Part shown: piece after piece, positions 16,903-25,522 of the stretch
Position numbering within the stretch: position 1 is the stretch's first letter
Layout: every line of letters starts with the position of its first letter
DNA from: Lawsonibacter sp.
GTDB taxonomy: Bacteria; Bacillota; Clostridia; Oscillospirales; Oscillospiraceae
NCBI GenBank assembly: GCA_022795855.1
Contig: JAAWHL010000005.1
Coordinates: 1-56,467 of the forward strand
Direction: 5' to 3'
Length of the DNA stretch: 56,467 nucleotides
Notes under the pieces: model-generated
What the model saw: only the letters and a program-made list of their open reading frames with translations
What the model was told of the DNA's origin: nothing
Database searches by the model: none
Translations under genes and position numbers: made by a program

Positions 16903-17673
16903 CTAACTGCGGCCGCAGTAGAGCACACCGTTGTGATAGTGGCGGCCGGAAACGCCGCAGTCCTCGTAGAAGCAGGCAGTGACAGTACAGGATCCGTCGC
17001 AGATCCCGCTCTCGTGGGCATAGCCGCAGTAGCGTACACCGCTGTGGTAGTGGCGGCCGAAAGCACTGCAGTCCTCATAGGGACAGACGGCGGCAATGCA
17101 GGAGCCGTCGCAGATCCCGCTCTCGTGGGCATAGCCGCAGTACTGCACGCCGTCGTGGAAGTGGCGGCCGGAGGCAGCGCAGTCCTCATAGGGACAGACA
17201 GTGGCAATGCAGGAGCCGTCGCAGGTCCCGCTCTCGTGGGCGTAGCCGCAGTACTGCACACCGTCGTGGAAGTGGCGGCCGGAGGCAGCGCAGTCCTCAT
17301 AGGGACAGACGGCGGCAATGCAGGAGCCGTCGCAGGTCCCGCTCTCGTGGGCGTAGCCGCAGTACTGCACGCCGTTGTGATCGTGGCGGCCGGAGACAGC
17401 GCAGTCCTCATAGGGACAGACGGCGGCAATGCAGGAGCCGTCGCAGGTCCCGCTCCCGTGGGCGTAGCCGCAGTAATGCACGCCGTTGTGATCGTGGCGG
17501 CCGGAGACGGCGCAGTCCTCATAGGGGCAGACTGTGATTGCGGTCTGAACATTCCTGGTATATCCGCCGTGGTGTCCGCGCCCCCTCCCGCAGTGGGCAG
17601 AGGCGGGGACTATCAATGTGGCCGCCAAAGCGGCGCAAAGCAGGCCGGAAGCCAGATAACTCTTTCCTCTCAT
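16903..17673 (-). CDS. Secreted Cys/His-rich tandem-repeat protein
   Basis: The product is 256 residues from the ATG at 17673, about 11 bases after AAAGGGAG; a GTG at 17685 overlaps that site. A signal peptide (KSYLASGLLCAALAATLIVPASA) leads to a His/Gly-rich linker. Five full repeats of about 37 residues and one partial repeat follow. Each full repeat carries CPYEDC (or close), a GRHxHxGV block, YCGYAH and a CDGSC. This gives about six Cys and three His per unit in fixed register, which looks built to bind metal or form disulphides. I know of related Cys/His repeats in Firmicute surface proteins but no assigned function. There is no sortase signal. It has its own promoter and a hairpin downstream. 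Confidence 0.8.
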   Translation of the reverse strand: MRGKSYLASGLLCAALAATLIVPASAHCGRGRGHHGGYTRNVQTAITVCPYEDCAVSGRHDHNGVHYCGYAHGSGTCDGSCIAAVCPYEDCAVSGRHDHNGVQYCGYAHESGTCDGSCIAAVCPYEDCAASGRHFHDGVQYCGYAHESGTCDGSCIATVCPYEDCAASGRHFHDGVQYCGYAHESGICDGSCIAAVCPYEDCSAFGRHYHSGVRYCGYAHESGICDGSCTVTACFYEDCGVSGRHYHNGVLYCGRS

Positions 17674-17717
17674 GACACAAGACACTCCCTTTGGAAATCA
17701 GCAGGATGATATGGCAT

Positions 17718-17746
17718 ATTGTACCATACGTCCCAGAGAAACGCAA
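17718..17746 (-). promoter_or_regulatory. Promoter of the Cys/His repeat gene
   Basis: Minus strand: TTGCGT, 17-base spacer, TACAAT; about 45 bases upstream of the ATG. Confidence 0.6.
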
Positions 17747-17872
17747 GAGCGGAATATTGATGCGGAGAGCCCCATAAGGACCTCCTGTCTTGTCCGCAGG
17801 CGGGCCCTCCTGCCGGCTGCACACGCGGCCCGTCGGACAAATGGCCGGGCTTTGCGCTGCTATGACGGAAAT

Positions 17873-20800
17873 TCAGCGGCTGTAGAGATACTCGTAGATT
17901 TCCCGGCGGCATCTGGAGATACTGCGCTCGTCGTAGCGCTCCGGAAGCTCAGCCCAGAGCGTATCCCGAATCAGCATGTCAACAGCGGCCCTGGTCTCCG
18001 GCTTGTCCTTCCAGTGGTCAAGCTCCTCGATTTTAGCCGCGGCCTTCTGCAAAAGCCCGGCGGCCACCTGTTTGATTGCCTCCGCGTCCTGCTGAAGCTG
18101 GATCCCTGCGGACAGGATGTCGTAAACCGCGAGCTCCCCGTCGCTGGCGAACCCCTCCCGCACATAGCGCCCCTCCTCCTGCTCCATTCCCTGGACCAGC
18201 CGCATCAGCGCGTCAAAGGTCTCGCTGATCCGGCCGCCATCCTGACGGCGGTTGTAATCCTCAATAATGGCCTGATACCGTTCATGAAACGGAATACGGT
18301 CGGGGTTGCGGCGCAGCATGGCGTCCAGACGGCCGCGAATCAGGTCCTGCAGGTCCTGCATCACCAGGTTCTTTTTTCTGACGCCGTCAAACTCCTGCCG
18401 CAGCAGGTCAAAATCAATTCCGCTGATGTCAAGCCGCGCGGATGGGGCATATCCCTCCTCCGCCTGCTCGAACCGGACGTATTCGCCAATTATGCTGTTG
18501 ACCTCCGCCGTCAGCGCCGCATGGCTGTCTGACCTGCGCTTCTTTCTCAGCGCGCCGTCAATGGCCTCCACCGCCCGCCACCGCCGGCGGATCCCCGGTC
18601 CGGCCTCGCTGCGGCTGGTATACTTCATCAGAAGGGCCAGCTCGGCGGCATACCCCTGAAACGCCTCCTTCTCCCCCGGAGAGGCGGAGACTGCATCGGC
18701 CGCCGTCTGGAGCATCGCCAGCTTCTCAAACCCCTCGGCCTCCACCAGCCCGCGCAGGGAGAAGCCGCGCTCCTCCAGGAAGGCCTCCGCCCCGGCAAGG
18801 AGCTCCGAAATCCGGGCAATCAGCTCCTCCTTGTCCACAGTGGGGTCCGCGCCTCCCCTGCCCTCCCGGCCGGCGGTGTAGTCGGCCAGCGCCCTGCGCA
18901 GCTCCTTCACAATCCCGATATAGTCAATAATCAGGCCGTTGCTCTTCCCCTCCGCCACTCGGTTGGCCCGGGCGATGGTCTGCATCAGGGTATGGGCCTT
19001 CAGCGGCTTATCCAGATACAGGCAGGACAGGCACTTCACGTCAAATCCGGTCAGCCACATGGCGCACACAAATACGACGCGGAGGGGATTGGCCGGGTCC
19101 TTGAACTCCTTGTCCAGCTCCCGCTTCTCCATTTTGGCCCGGTGGGGGCGGATATCCAGCCCCCATTCCCGGAAGGTCTGAAGCTCGTTCTGGCTCTGGC
19201 TGACCACCACGGCCATCTCCGTCTCCCGCATCCACCGCAGCCTGCGCTCCAGCTCCTGCGCCTCCTGCTGGGCCGCGCCCTTGATGCGCTTCTCCAGCGC
19301 CTCCATTTCCTCGGCCCAGTACCGCTGCACCAGATTGTACATCCGGACGCAGGTCACCTTGTTCAGGCAGACGAACATGGCCTTCCCGCTGGTCCACAGG
19401 TCGGAGTAGTGCGCCGCAAAGTCGCGGGCAATCTTCTCCAGTCTGGGCGCCGCGGTGAGCACATGGATTTCCTTCCTGAACTCCCGCTCCAGCCGCTCCT
19501 CATCCTGGCTGTCCAGGTCGGCCCGCTCAATGGCGTCCAGGATTCGCTCCGTCAGCTGCGGATTGTCGATTTTCAAAACCTTCTCGCCCCGGTTCTCGTA
19601 GTAGAGCGGCACCGTGGCGCCGTCCTCCACGGCGCGTTTGAAGTCGTACACGGAGATGTAGCCGCCGAAGGTGCGCTTGGTAATCCGCCGGACAGCAGCG
19701 GCGTTCCGGTAAAGCCGATGCGGGAAGCGGTGGGAAGCACGCGCATCATATTGCCTGCAAAGACGCCGTACTGGCTGCGGTGGGCCTCGTCCGACATGAT
19801 GAGAATGTCGTGGCCGGGGATAATCGGTTCCGCGTCCTCCCGGTTGAACTTCTGAATCAGCGTGAAGATAAAGCCGGGGTTGCCCCGCAGCTTGTCCAGC
19901 AGATCCGGGCCGTCGGAGGCGATGAACTGGCCGGCCTTGGCCTTCCCCAGGACACCGCAGTTTTCAAAGGTTTCGCTGATTTGGGTGTTCAGCTCCTCCC
20001 GGTCGGTCAGGATGAGGATGGTGGGGGAACCGGAGAATCTGCGCCGGATTTTCTGTGCCAGAAACAGCATGGAATAGCTCTTTCCGCTGCCCTGGGTGTG
20101 CCAGAAGACGCCCAGCTTTCCGTTGTTCAGCCTGCGGGCCTCATAGGCCTTCACCGCCTCGTTGACGCCCAGGAACTGGTGGTTCCTGGCCAGGATTTTT
20201 GCCGTGCGGCCGCCGGAGTGGTCAAAGAGAATGAAGTTCTCCAGCAGGTCCAGAAAATTGTCTTTTCTGCAGATGCCCCGCAGCATGGTCTCCAGAGCCA
20301 CGCTGCCCTGCTCCTCCTCCGACAGGCGTTTCCACTCGTGGAAAAACTCATATTTGCTGCCCAGCGTCCCTACTTTGGCCTGAACCCCGTTGGAGAGAAT
20401 CAGAAAGGCGTTGTAGTAGAACAGGCGGGGAACGGTCTCCAGGTAGTCGGTGTAGTTGTTGGCATAGGCGTCCCGCACGTCCACGGTATTTCTCTTCAGC
20501 TCAATGAACAGCAGGGGAATTCCGTTGACAAAGCCCACGATGTCCGGGCGGCGGCGGTAAAAATCGCCGTCAAGCTCCAGCTCTTTCACCGCGAGGAAGT
20601 GATTTTTGGCGGGCTCCCGGAAATTGATGACGGCGGCATACCGGATCTCCGTTCCGCCGCCGGGCTTTTTCACGGTGACAGGAATCCCGTCCCGAATCAG
20701 AAAATACTTCTCCTCGTTGATTTGGAGCAGAGAGGCGGTGGACAGGCGGCGCTCCATCACCCGCCGGGCCTCGTCCGCCTGAGCGGGGGTGAGCCAGGGG

Positions 20801-20991
20801 TTCAGCTCCAGCAGGGCTTTTCGGAAATACCGGGCCAGCAGAACCTCCCGGCGGCTCCCGCGGCCTAAGGTGCCGTCCTCTCCCAGCCGCTCCCGCTCAA
20901 AGGCCAGGACCACCTCCCAGCCCAGCTCCCGCTCCAGCAGGCGGCCGGCACTCCCCTGAATCAGCCTGTTTTCAGAGTACTCCCTGTCCAT
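17873..20991 (-). pseudogene. hsdR: Type I restriction endonuclease subunit R, frameshifted
   Basis: HsdR supplies the translocase and nuclease of a type I system. The 5' frame (20991 to about 19690) holds the nuclease motif RRPDIVGF...LLFIELK, Walker A HTQGSGKS, DREELNTQI, the DEAH-box [11 protein letters not shown] and GFTGTPL. After [11 protein letters not shown] the frame breaks. It resumes in another frame as [19 protein letters not shown] and runs to the end at 17873. The span is 3119 bases, one short of 1040 codons, so a single base is missing around 19683-19692. If real, the product stops soon after motif III and restriction is lost. A sequencing error is the alternative. Confidence 0.88.
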
Positions 20992-20994
20992 GGG

Positions 20995-22173
20995 TCACAC
21001 CTCAATTTCTCCGCTCATCAGCTTTGGAAGCAGCCGGTCCCGCGCCTCTCTCAGGCGGGCGCTGAGCCCCTGCCGGGCCCTGACGCTGTCAAAGATTGGA
21101 CGGGCCCGGTCGGAAAACGCTTCCAGCAGGGGCAGGGGCGGCAGGATAAAGGGCATGGCCTGGATGACCTTTGAGTTTACGGCCCGGGATATGCCCGACG
21201 TGCTCCCCAGCGTATCGTATGGAAATTCCCTTAAATAACAGTATGTATACTCCCGCAGACAGGCCAGCTCCGTCCTGAAATGGGCGATGGCCTCGTTGGT
21301 ACACATGTCCGCGGTGGTGATGGACACCTGCCCCATGGTCAGCTTGAAGCTGAGAATCACAGTGTCCGCGGGGACGACCTTTACATGGAAGCGCTCCACC
21401 GCCTCCTCTGTCAGCCCCTCCGACGTCTCAAAAATGAACGTGTCCGTGTTTCCCATATCCGCAATGGAAACCCACGGGACGCCGCCGTACATATCGGAAA
21501 ACCATTGGCTGCCGGCACGGGGCGGCGTCTTTCCGATGGTGATTTCAAAAAAGCTGTCCGCCCGGCTCCTCCGCCACCCCTCCGGCAGGCCGCCGGCTGG
21601 CGGAACTGCCTCATGGCCGGGAAAGCGCAGGCTTGTGAACCACTCCCGATACAGCCGCAGCGCCGCCTCCTCCAGCAGCGCAATCTGCTTCCGGTTGTTT
21701 TCAATCAGATCGTCATAGGCGGACAGAATTTCTCCAACCCTTTTCTGGGCCCCCAGCTCCGGCGGCTGAAGCTCAATGCTCCGAAATACGCCGGTGTTGA
21801 TGCGCTGCCGGCCGCTGGCCCCGGTCATGGAGCGTATCATAGTCTCGCGCAGGCTGTTGGTCTGGAGCAGGTAATAGAGGTATTTGGGGTCCATCCGCTC
21901 ATCCCTCGGCCGGAACACGAGAAACTCGGTGGATCCAAAGCCGGCGCCGATGCCATGGCAGAAAAACTTCTTGCCGTTTTGCAGGCAGGGCTCAATCCGG
22001 GCGATGACAGAGTCGCCGTCCTCAAATCTGACGCCGGAGACGAACGCCTTCCGCGCAATCCGGAGCGGCTCCCGGCTGTCCGTCCCCACGCTCGCCATTT
22101 CAATGAACGGGTACTCCTCCCCCTTTTTCAGGGGGATGGACGGGTTGAGCCGGATGAGGTCCAGAAATCTCAT
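20995..22173 (-). CDS. hsdS: Type I restriction system specificity subunit S
   Basis: HsdS sets the two-part DNA recognition site for methylation and cutting. The 392-residue protein has two target-recognition domains, at about residues 1-130 and 190-330. Each is followed by a conserved helical spacer: ILSAYDDLIENNRKQIALLEEAALRLYREWF and a C-terminal ARQGLSARLREARDRLLPKLMSGEIEV. The first recognition domain starts almost at the N-terminus, so it may be slightly short. It overlaps hsdM by 4 bases (ATGA) and ends 3 bases before hsdR, as is usual for the operon. Confidence 0.92.
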   Translation of the reverse strand: MRFLDLIRLNPSIPLKKGEEYPFIEMASVGTDSREPLRIARKAFVSGVRFEDGDSVIARIEPCLQNGKKFFCHGIGAGFGSTEFLVFRPRDERMDPKYLYYLLQTNSLRETMIRSMTGASGRQRINTGVFRSIELQPPELGAQKRVGEILSAYDDLIENNRKQIALLEEAALRLYREWFTSLRFPGHEAVPPAGGLPEGWRRSRADSFFEITIGKTPPRAGSQWFSDMYGGVPWVSIADMGNTDTFIFETSEGLTEEAVERFHVKVVPADTVILSFKLTMGQVSITTADMCTNEAIAHFRTELACLREYTYCYLREFPYDTLGSTSGISRAVNSKVIQAMPFILPPLPLLEAFSDRARPIFDSVRARQGLSARLREARDRLLPKLMSGEIEV

Positions 22174-23999
22174 AGCCCAATCTCCTTCATATTTTGGGAG
22201 ATGCGCTCCATCAGCTCGTTGGATTCCGCCTGAAGGGTCAGCAGCTCCCGGTAGATTTCCCCCATCCGCTGCGCAAAATCCACCCCGTCATCCTCCACGG
22301 GCGCCACTCCCACATAGGCCCCGGGGGTCAGGGAGTAGTTCTTCTCCCGGATTTCCTCCAGTCCGGCCGCCCTGCACAGACCGAGGACGTCCCGATACTC
22401 CCCCTCGCCGAATTTCTCGCAGAGCCACACGGCCTCCCGGGCGGTAACGAACGCCTCCTCCAGCTCGGCCATCCGCCGGTCGTACTCGGCCCGGACCTTC
22501 TTTTTCTCCCGCCTGGCAGCCTTTTCCACCGCCTCCTTCGCCTCGCTCCGCAGATCCGCCATCTCCAGGGCAAGCTGGTCCATCCGCCGGGCAAAGGCGG
22601 GCGTGCCCAGCGCAAGCTCGTACTCTCTCAAAAGCGCCCGGTACTTCTCCTGCTCCCCCCGGTACAGCCAGACAATGGCGGTCAGATTCTTCAGCTGCCA
22701 CTCGCTCCACTCGTTCAGCGTGCGGTCCACTACGGTGTAATAATTCCGGGCGTCCAGAAACAGCACCGTGTTCCTCAGCTCCGGGCGCTTCCCCTTGTCA
22801 AAAAACCACAGGGAACAGGGCAGGGATTTCGCGTAGAAAAAGTTGCTGCCTACGCTGATCATCACGTCCACATGGCCGGTCTCCACCAATGCCGCACGAA
22901 TCTCCCTATCCCTCCGGGCGCTGTCTGTCGTGGAGGAGGACATCACAAAGCCCGCCCGGCCGTGATCATTCAAATAGGCATAAAAATAGGAAATCCAGAG
23001 GTAATTCGCGTTGTTAATCTCCCTGGCCTTGTTGATTGCGGGCGTCCCAAAGGGCAGACGCCCCTCGCTGATTGCCGCATCGGCGTTCACCTTGTCCACG
23101 TTGAAGGGCGGATTTGCCATCACGTAATCGCATTTGCCCTTCAGACCGTGGGCGTCGTGGTAGAAGGTGTTGGCCTCGTCGCCGGACTTGATGAGGCCGT
23201 TGAGCCCATGGACCGCCATGTTCATCAGACACAGCTTGGCGTTGTACTCCACCTTCTCCTGTCCGTAGAGCGTCATGGCCGAGTTTGCCTCCCTGCCGGC
23301 GGCGCTGACAAAGTCGCCGGTCTGGACAAACATGCCGCCGCTGCCGCAGGCAGGGTCCAGCAGTATCCCGCTTGTGGGCTCCAGCACGTTGACAATCATC
23401 TTCACCAGAGGCTTCGGGGTGAAAAATACCCCGTCGTCCTGCGCGATGTTTTTGGCGAACTTGTTGAGGAAATATTCATAAATGCGGCCGATTACGTCGC
23501 CCTTCACATCGTCCAGGGCGCTGTTGTTGAAAATACGCAGCAAATCAGCCAGCAGCTCGTCGGTGAAGATGGTGTACTCCTTGGGCAGAACGCCCGCCAG
23601 CTGCTCGGATTGGGCCTCCACCAGCTCCATGGCGTTGTTGACCGCCTCGCCCAGGCTGTTCATCGCATGGCCGGCCCGGTTCACCAGCCCCGACGACGCG
23701 ACGTTGGATGGGAGGTTGACCAAATATTCGTACTGCGCCTCTCTGGGCAGAAATATGGCGCTTTTGGAAGCGAAATCACTGGCCTCCACCGGCATAACAC
23801 GGCCGCCCCGTTCGGGACGGCTGCTCTTCAGAATCTCCTGCTCGGTCCGCTTGAAACGGCTGAAGGCATAGCGCAGGAAGATCAGGCCCATCACGGGCAT
23901 ACAGTATTGATTGGAGGTCAGCTTGGAACCCGCACGCAGCAGGTCGGCGGACTCCCACAGCTCATTTTCCAGCTTTTTGATGTTGACCGTTGTCCTCAC
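22170..23999 (-). CDS. hsdM: Type I restriction-modification DNA methyltransferase subunit M
   Basis: HsdM methylates adenine with SAM. The N-terminal helical domain is conserved (NIKKLENELWESADLLRAGSKLTSNQY). SAM motif I is DPACGSGGMFVQ, the catalytic motif IV is NPPF, and a long coiled-coil stretch (EMADLRSEAKEAVEKAARREKKK) ends the protein. The start is odd. Homologues begin at the NIKKLE position, but no ATG, GTG or TTG stands there; the codon before it is GTC. The nearest in-frame start is GTG at 23999, which overlaps the only ribosome site (AAAGGAG). I give that one with low certainty. The promoter at 24091-24119 rules out the longer frame to 24239. Confidence 0.88.
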   Translation of the reverse strand: MRTTVNIKKLENELWESADLLRAGSKLTSNQYCMPVMGLIFLRYAFSRFKRTEQEILKSSRPERGGRVMPVEASDFASKSAIFLPREAQYEYLVNLPSNVASSGLVNRAGHAMNSLGEAVNNAMELVEAQSEQLAGVLPKEYTIFTDELLADLLRIFNNSALDDVKGDVIGRIYEYFLNKFAKNIAQDDGVFFTPKPLVKMIVNVLEPTSGILLDPACGSGGMFVQTGDFVSAAGREANSAMTLYGQEKVEYNAKLCLMNMAVHGLNGLIKSGDEANTFYHDAHGLKGKCDYVMANPPFNVDKVNADAAISEGRLPFGTPAINKAREINNANYLWISYFYAYLNDHGRAGFVMSSSTTDSARRDREIRAALVETGHVDVMISVGSNFFYAKSLPCSLWFFDKGKRPELRNTVLFLDARNYYTVVDRTLNEWSEWQLKNLTAIVWLYRGEQEKYRALLREYELALGTPAFARRMDQLALEMADLRSEAKEAVEKAARREKKKVRAEYDRRMAELEEAFVTAREAVWLCEKFGEGEYRDVLGLCRAAGLEEIREKNYSLTPGAYVGVAPVEDDGVDFAQRMGEIYRELLTLQAESNELMERISQNMKEIGL

Positions 24000-24090
24000 T
24001 CCTTTGACGGCGTATCGGGCCCCGGACAGGGACGGCCCGCTTCGCGGCGCACAGACCCCTCGCACAGTCTGCCGCACGGCATTTTCAAAA

Positions 24091-24119
24091 ATTATACCAT
24101 AGCCGCGCCCTCCGCGCAA
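24091..24119 (-). promoter_or_regulatory. hsdMSR operon promoter
   Basis: Minus strand: TTGCGC, 17-base spacer, perfect TATAAT. It leaves a leader of about 85 bases before the GTG at 23999. Confidence 0.65.
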
Positions 24120-24336
24120 TGCCGGAGTTTGAAGCGTGCCCCAGGATTCGGACGTCCCGTAATGTTTGCCCCCGCGCAGTTTGCCTTTCCGCCTCATTTG
24201 TGCTATTTTTATATATACCACAAAATTCCCCGGATGCACTGGTGATATATGCTCTCAGCGACTTGTTCATCCACTGATTTTTCGATGGTAGGCGAGGACA
24301 GCTTAGCGCATATTTTCCTTCAGGGAGGTCTGTGCT

Positions 24337-24396
24337 ATGGCAAAAGCCAAGATTGCGCTGCTGTACAAGAGCTTGAGCCGCGATGATGATATGGCA
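24337..24396 (+). pseudogene. Possible N-terminal remnant of a serine recombinase
   Basis: An ATG behind GGGAGGTCTGTGCT starts MAKAKIALLYKSLSRDDDMA. This resembles the N-terminus of the large serine recombinases common in clostridial mobile elements (pattern ALYxRLSRDDx, with the catalytic Ser in LSR). After about 20 residues the similarity is lost and the frame becomes Arg/Pro-rich out-of-frame sequence. The usual SNSIxNQ motif is absent. It is a short match, so this may be chance. Confidence 0.4.
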
Positions 24397-24415
24397 GCGA
24401 CCGCCTGCACGACTT

Positions 24416-24583
24416 TCAAGGAAGCCCGGAACGCGGCCAACAGCGGAGGGCGGTCCGCTTGCCCTTGCCGGAGGGGGCGGGGCCGCCGTCCATGCCGGGG
24501 ATCCCCGCCTGTTCCGTCTGCTCCGGCGCGGGAGGGCCGCCCGGCGCTTCCGGCGCGGCGTCGGTCTTGGTTCCGTCTGCCAT
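24416..24583 (-). CDS. Small Pro/Gly/Ala-rich protein of unknown function
   Basis: This 55-codon frame has an excellent ribosome site (TAAGGAGGT, 10 bases before the ATG). The product is Pro/Gly/Ala-rich (APEAPGGPPAPEQTEQAG) with a basic C-terminus that runs into the recombinase remnant on the other strand. That end looks truncated or non-native. No family is recognised. The ribosome site is the only strong support for expression. Confidence 0.35.
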   Translation of the reverse strand: MADGTKTDAAPEAPGGPPAPEQTEQAGIPGMDGGPAPSGKGKRTALRCWPRSGLP

Positions 24584-24662
24584 GCTTGCCAATACCTCCT
24601 TATCACGATTGGGGCCGCATACCCGGGCGGCCCAGGGTTCAGGGATTTTTCCACCGCATACA

Positions 24663-24697
24663 AAAACACCGCCTATTGTCCCGTTCGGCGGTGTTTT
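24663..24697. terminator. Bidirectional hairpin terminator
   Basis: AAAACACCGCC pairs with GGCGGTGTTTT over 11 bp (loop 24674-24686). T/A flanks on both sides allow use in either direction. Confidence 0.75.
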
Positions 24698-24813
24698 GTG
24701 CAAGGCTGGCAGCACTTTTTTGCCTCTTTCCCTTGTATGCCCTTGTCAAGTGATATTTCAGCTTGTATTTGACGGATCCGAAGCCGCTCCGGAGTGCGCG
24801 CCGCATGGCAATA

Positions 24814-24847
24814 CCCCCTATGCAGTTTTATTTTCCTGCATAGGGGG
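24814..24847. terminator. Stem-loop downstream of the spore-coat genes
   Basis: CCCCCTATGCAG (24814-24825) pairs perfectly with CTGCATAGGGGG (24836-24847) around an AT-rich loop. It is about 60 bases past the stop of the leftward coat gene and is the likely end of that transcript, although the T-run is poor. Confidence 0.6.
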
Positions 24848-24906
24848 CCCTTTGCCGATTGTCCGTGTTTACCGGCGCGGTTCAGAATGGGCCGGCCGGG
24901 CCGGCC

Positions 24907-25152
24907 TCAGCAGCACTGGAAGCGCTGCTTGACCGTATTCACCTTGGCCTGCTCCACCTGCTCGGTGGGATACCAGCCCTTGGCGGTCATCTTGTCATAG
25001 ATGGCGTCCTGCATACACAGTGCCTCGTTCAGCGCGGTGCTGAAGGTCTGATGCACGTTTTCCGTGCCGGACTCAATGGCGCCGTGCATGAACAGGCCGC
25101 ACACACCCTTCTCCAGCAGGAGGATGTTCTCCATCAAATTTTTGTCGTCCAT
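24907..25152 (-). CDS. Small spore coat protein, CotF-like
   Basis: The 81-residue protein (MDDKNLMENILLLEKGVCGLF...) matches the short CotF-type coat proteins of clostridia. It is an all-helical, ferritin-like bundle half with the typical HGAIESGTENVHQTFSTALNE segment. The C-terminus ends in KQRFQCC. Such proteins are placed in the spore coat late in sporulation. The ATG has GGAGGACAAGGGAT upstream. It lies 14 bases after its partner gene at 25167-25340, forming a two-gene sporulation unit. Confidence 0.85.
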   Translation of the reverse strand: MDDKNLMENILLLEKGVCGLFMHGAIESGTENVHQTFSTALNEALCMQDAIYDKMTAKGWYPTEQVEQAKVNTVKQRFQCC

Positions 25153-25166
25153 ATCCCTTGTCCTCC

Positions 25167-25340
25167 TTACAGCAGGTTGTAGAAGCTCTGGAACAGCTGC
25201 TGGTGCTTCTGTCCCATCTGCTCCACATAGGCCTTCAGCTGGGGGTCCTGGAGCTGGCCGGCCGTCTCCCGGCACTTGGTCTGGAAATACTGCTCGTGTC
25301 CCAGGGCGTCTTCCACGTAAAGTAATTCTTTGGAAGTCAT
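25167..25340 (-). CDS. Small spore coat-associated protein
   Basis: This 57-residue protein (MTSKELLYVEDALGHEQYFQTKC..., ending FQSFYNLL) is one helical hairpin. It resembles the companion proteins encoded beside CotF-like genes in clostridia. The start is fixed by GAGGTGATGAAAT. It is the first gene of the two-gene coat unit. The short length and the downstream CotF-like partner support it; no catalytic residues are expected. Confidence 0.8.
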   Translation of the reverse strand: MTSKELLYVEDALGHEQYFQTKCRETAGQLQDPQLKAYVEQMGQKHQQLFQSFYNLL

Positions 25341-25441
25341 ATTTCATCACCTCGGAAGTAGTTTGTGAGAACGGGGCCGTTCTATACCCGTGTCTTCTGC
25401 AATATTTCCCCGGATTTTAGCGCCTGTCTGCCGGAGTACGG

Positions 25442-25470
25442 TTGCCGGAACGGAAAAAAACTGCTATAAT
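25442..25470 (+). promoter_or_regulatory. mscS-like gene promoter
   Basis: TTGCCG (25442-25447), 17-base spacer, perfect TATAAT (25465-25470). The transcript would begin near 25477, which excludes upstream in-frame start codons of the next gene. Confidence 0.7.
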
Positions 25471-25522
25471 GGCACGGAAAAAGCAGCTCCGGGAGGAACC
25501 GGAGCAGAGGGAGGGACTGCCT

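Larger units (their letters stand above)
24241..24906. other. Degenerate region with recombinase remnant and hairpins
   Basis: This 660-base stretch holds no full-length gene I trust. It contains a short recombinase-like start (24337), a 55-codon leftward frame (24416-24583) and two strong hairpins (24663-24697 and 24814-24847). It looks like the scar of a lost mobile element between the R-M operon and the spore-coat genes. Confidence 0.55.

Noticed and set aside
16798-17709. 303-codon frame opposite the Cys/His repeat gene
   Set aside because: Its Val/Ala-rich repeats are the antisense reading of the repeat protein; it lacks a ribosome site and covers the nrdR terminator.
22194-24245. 683-codon frame opposite hsdM
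   Set aside because: Antisense shadow; hsdM carries the conserved SAM and NPPF motifs.
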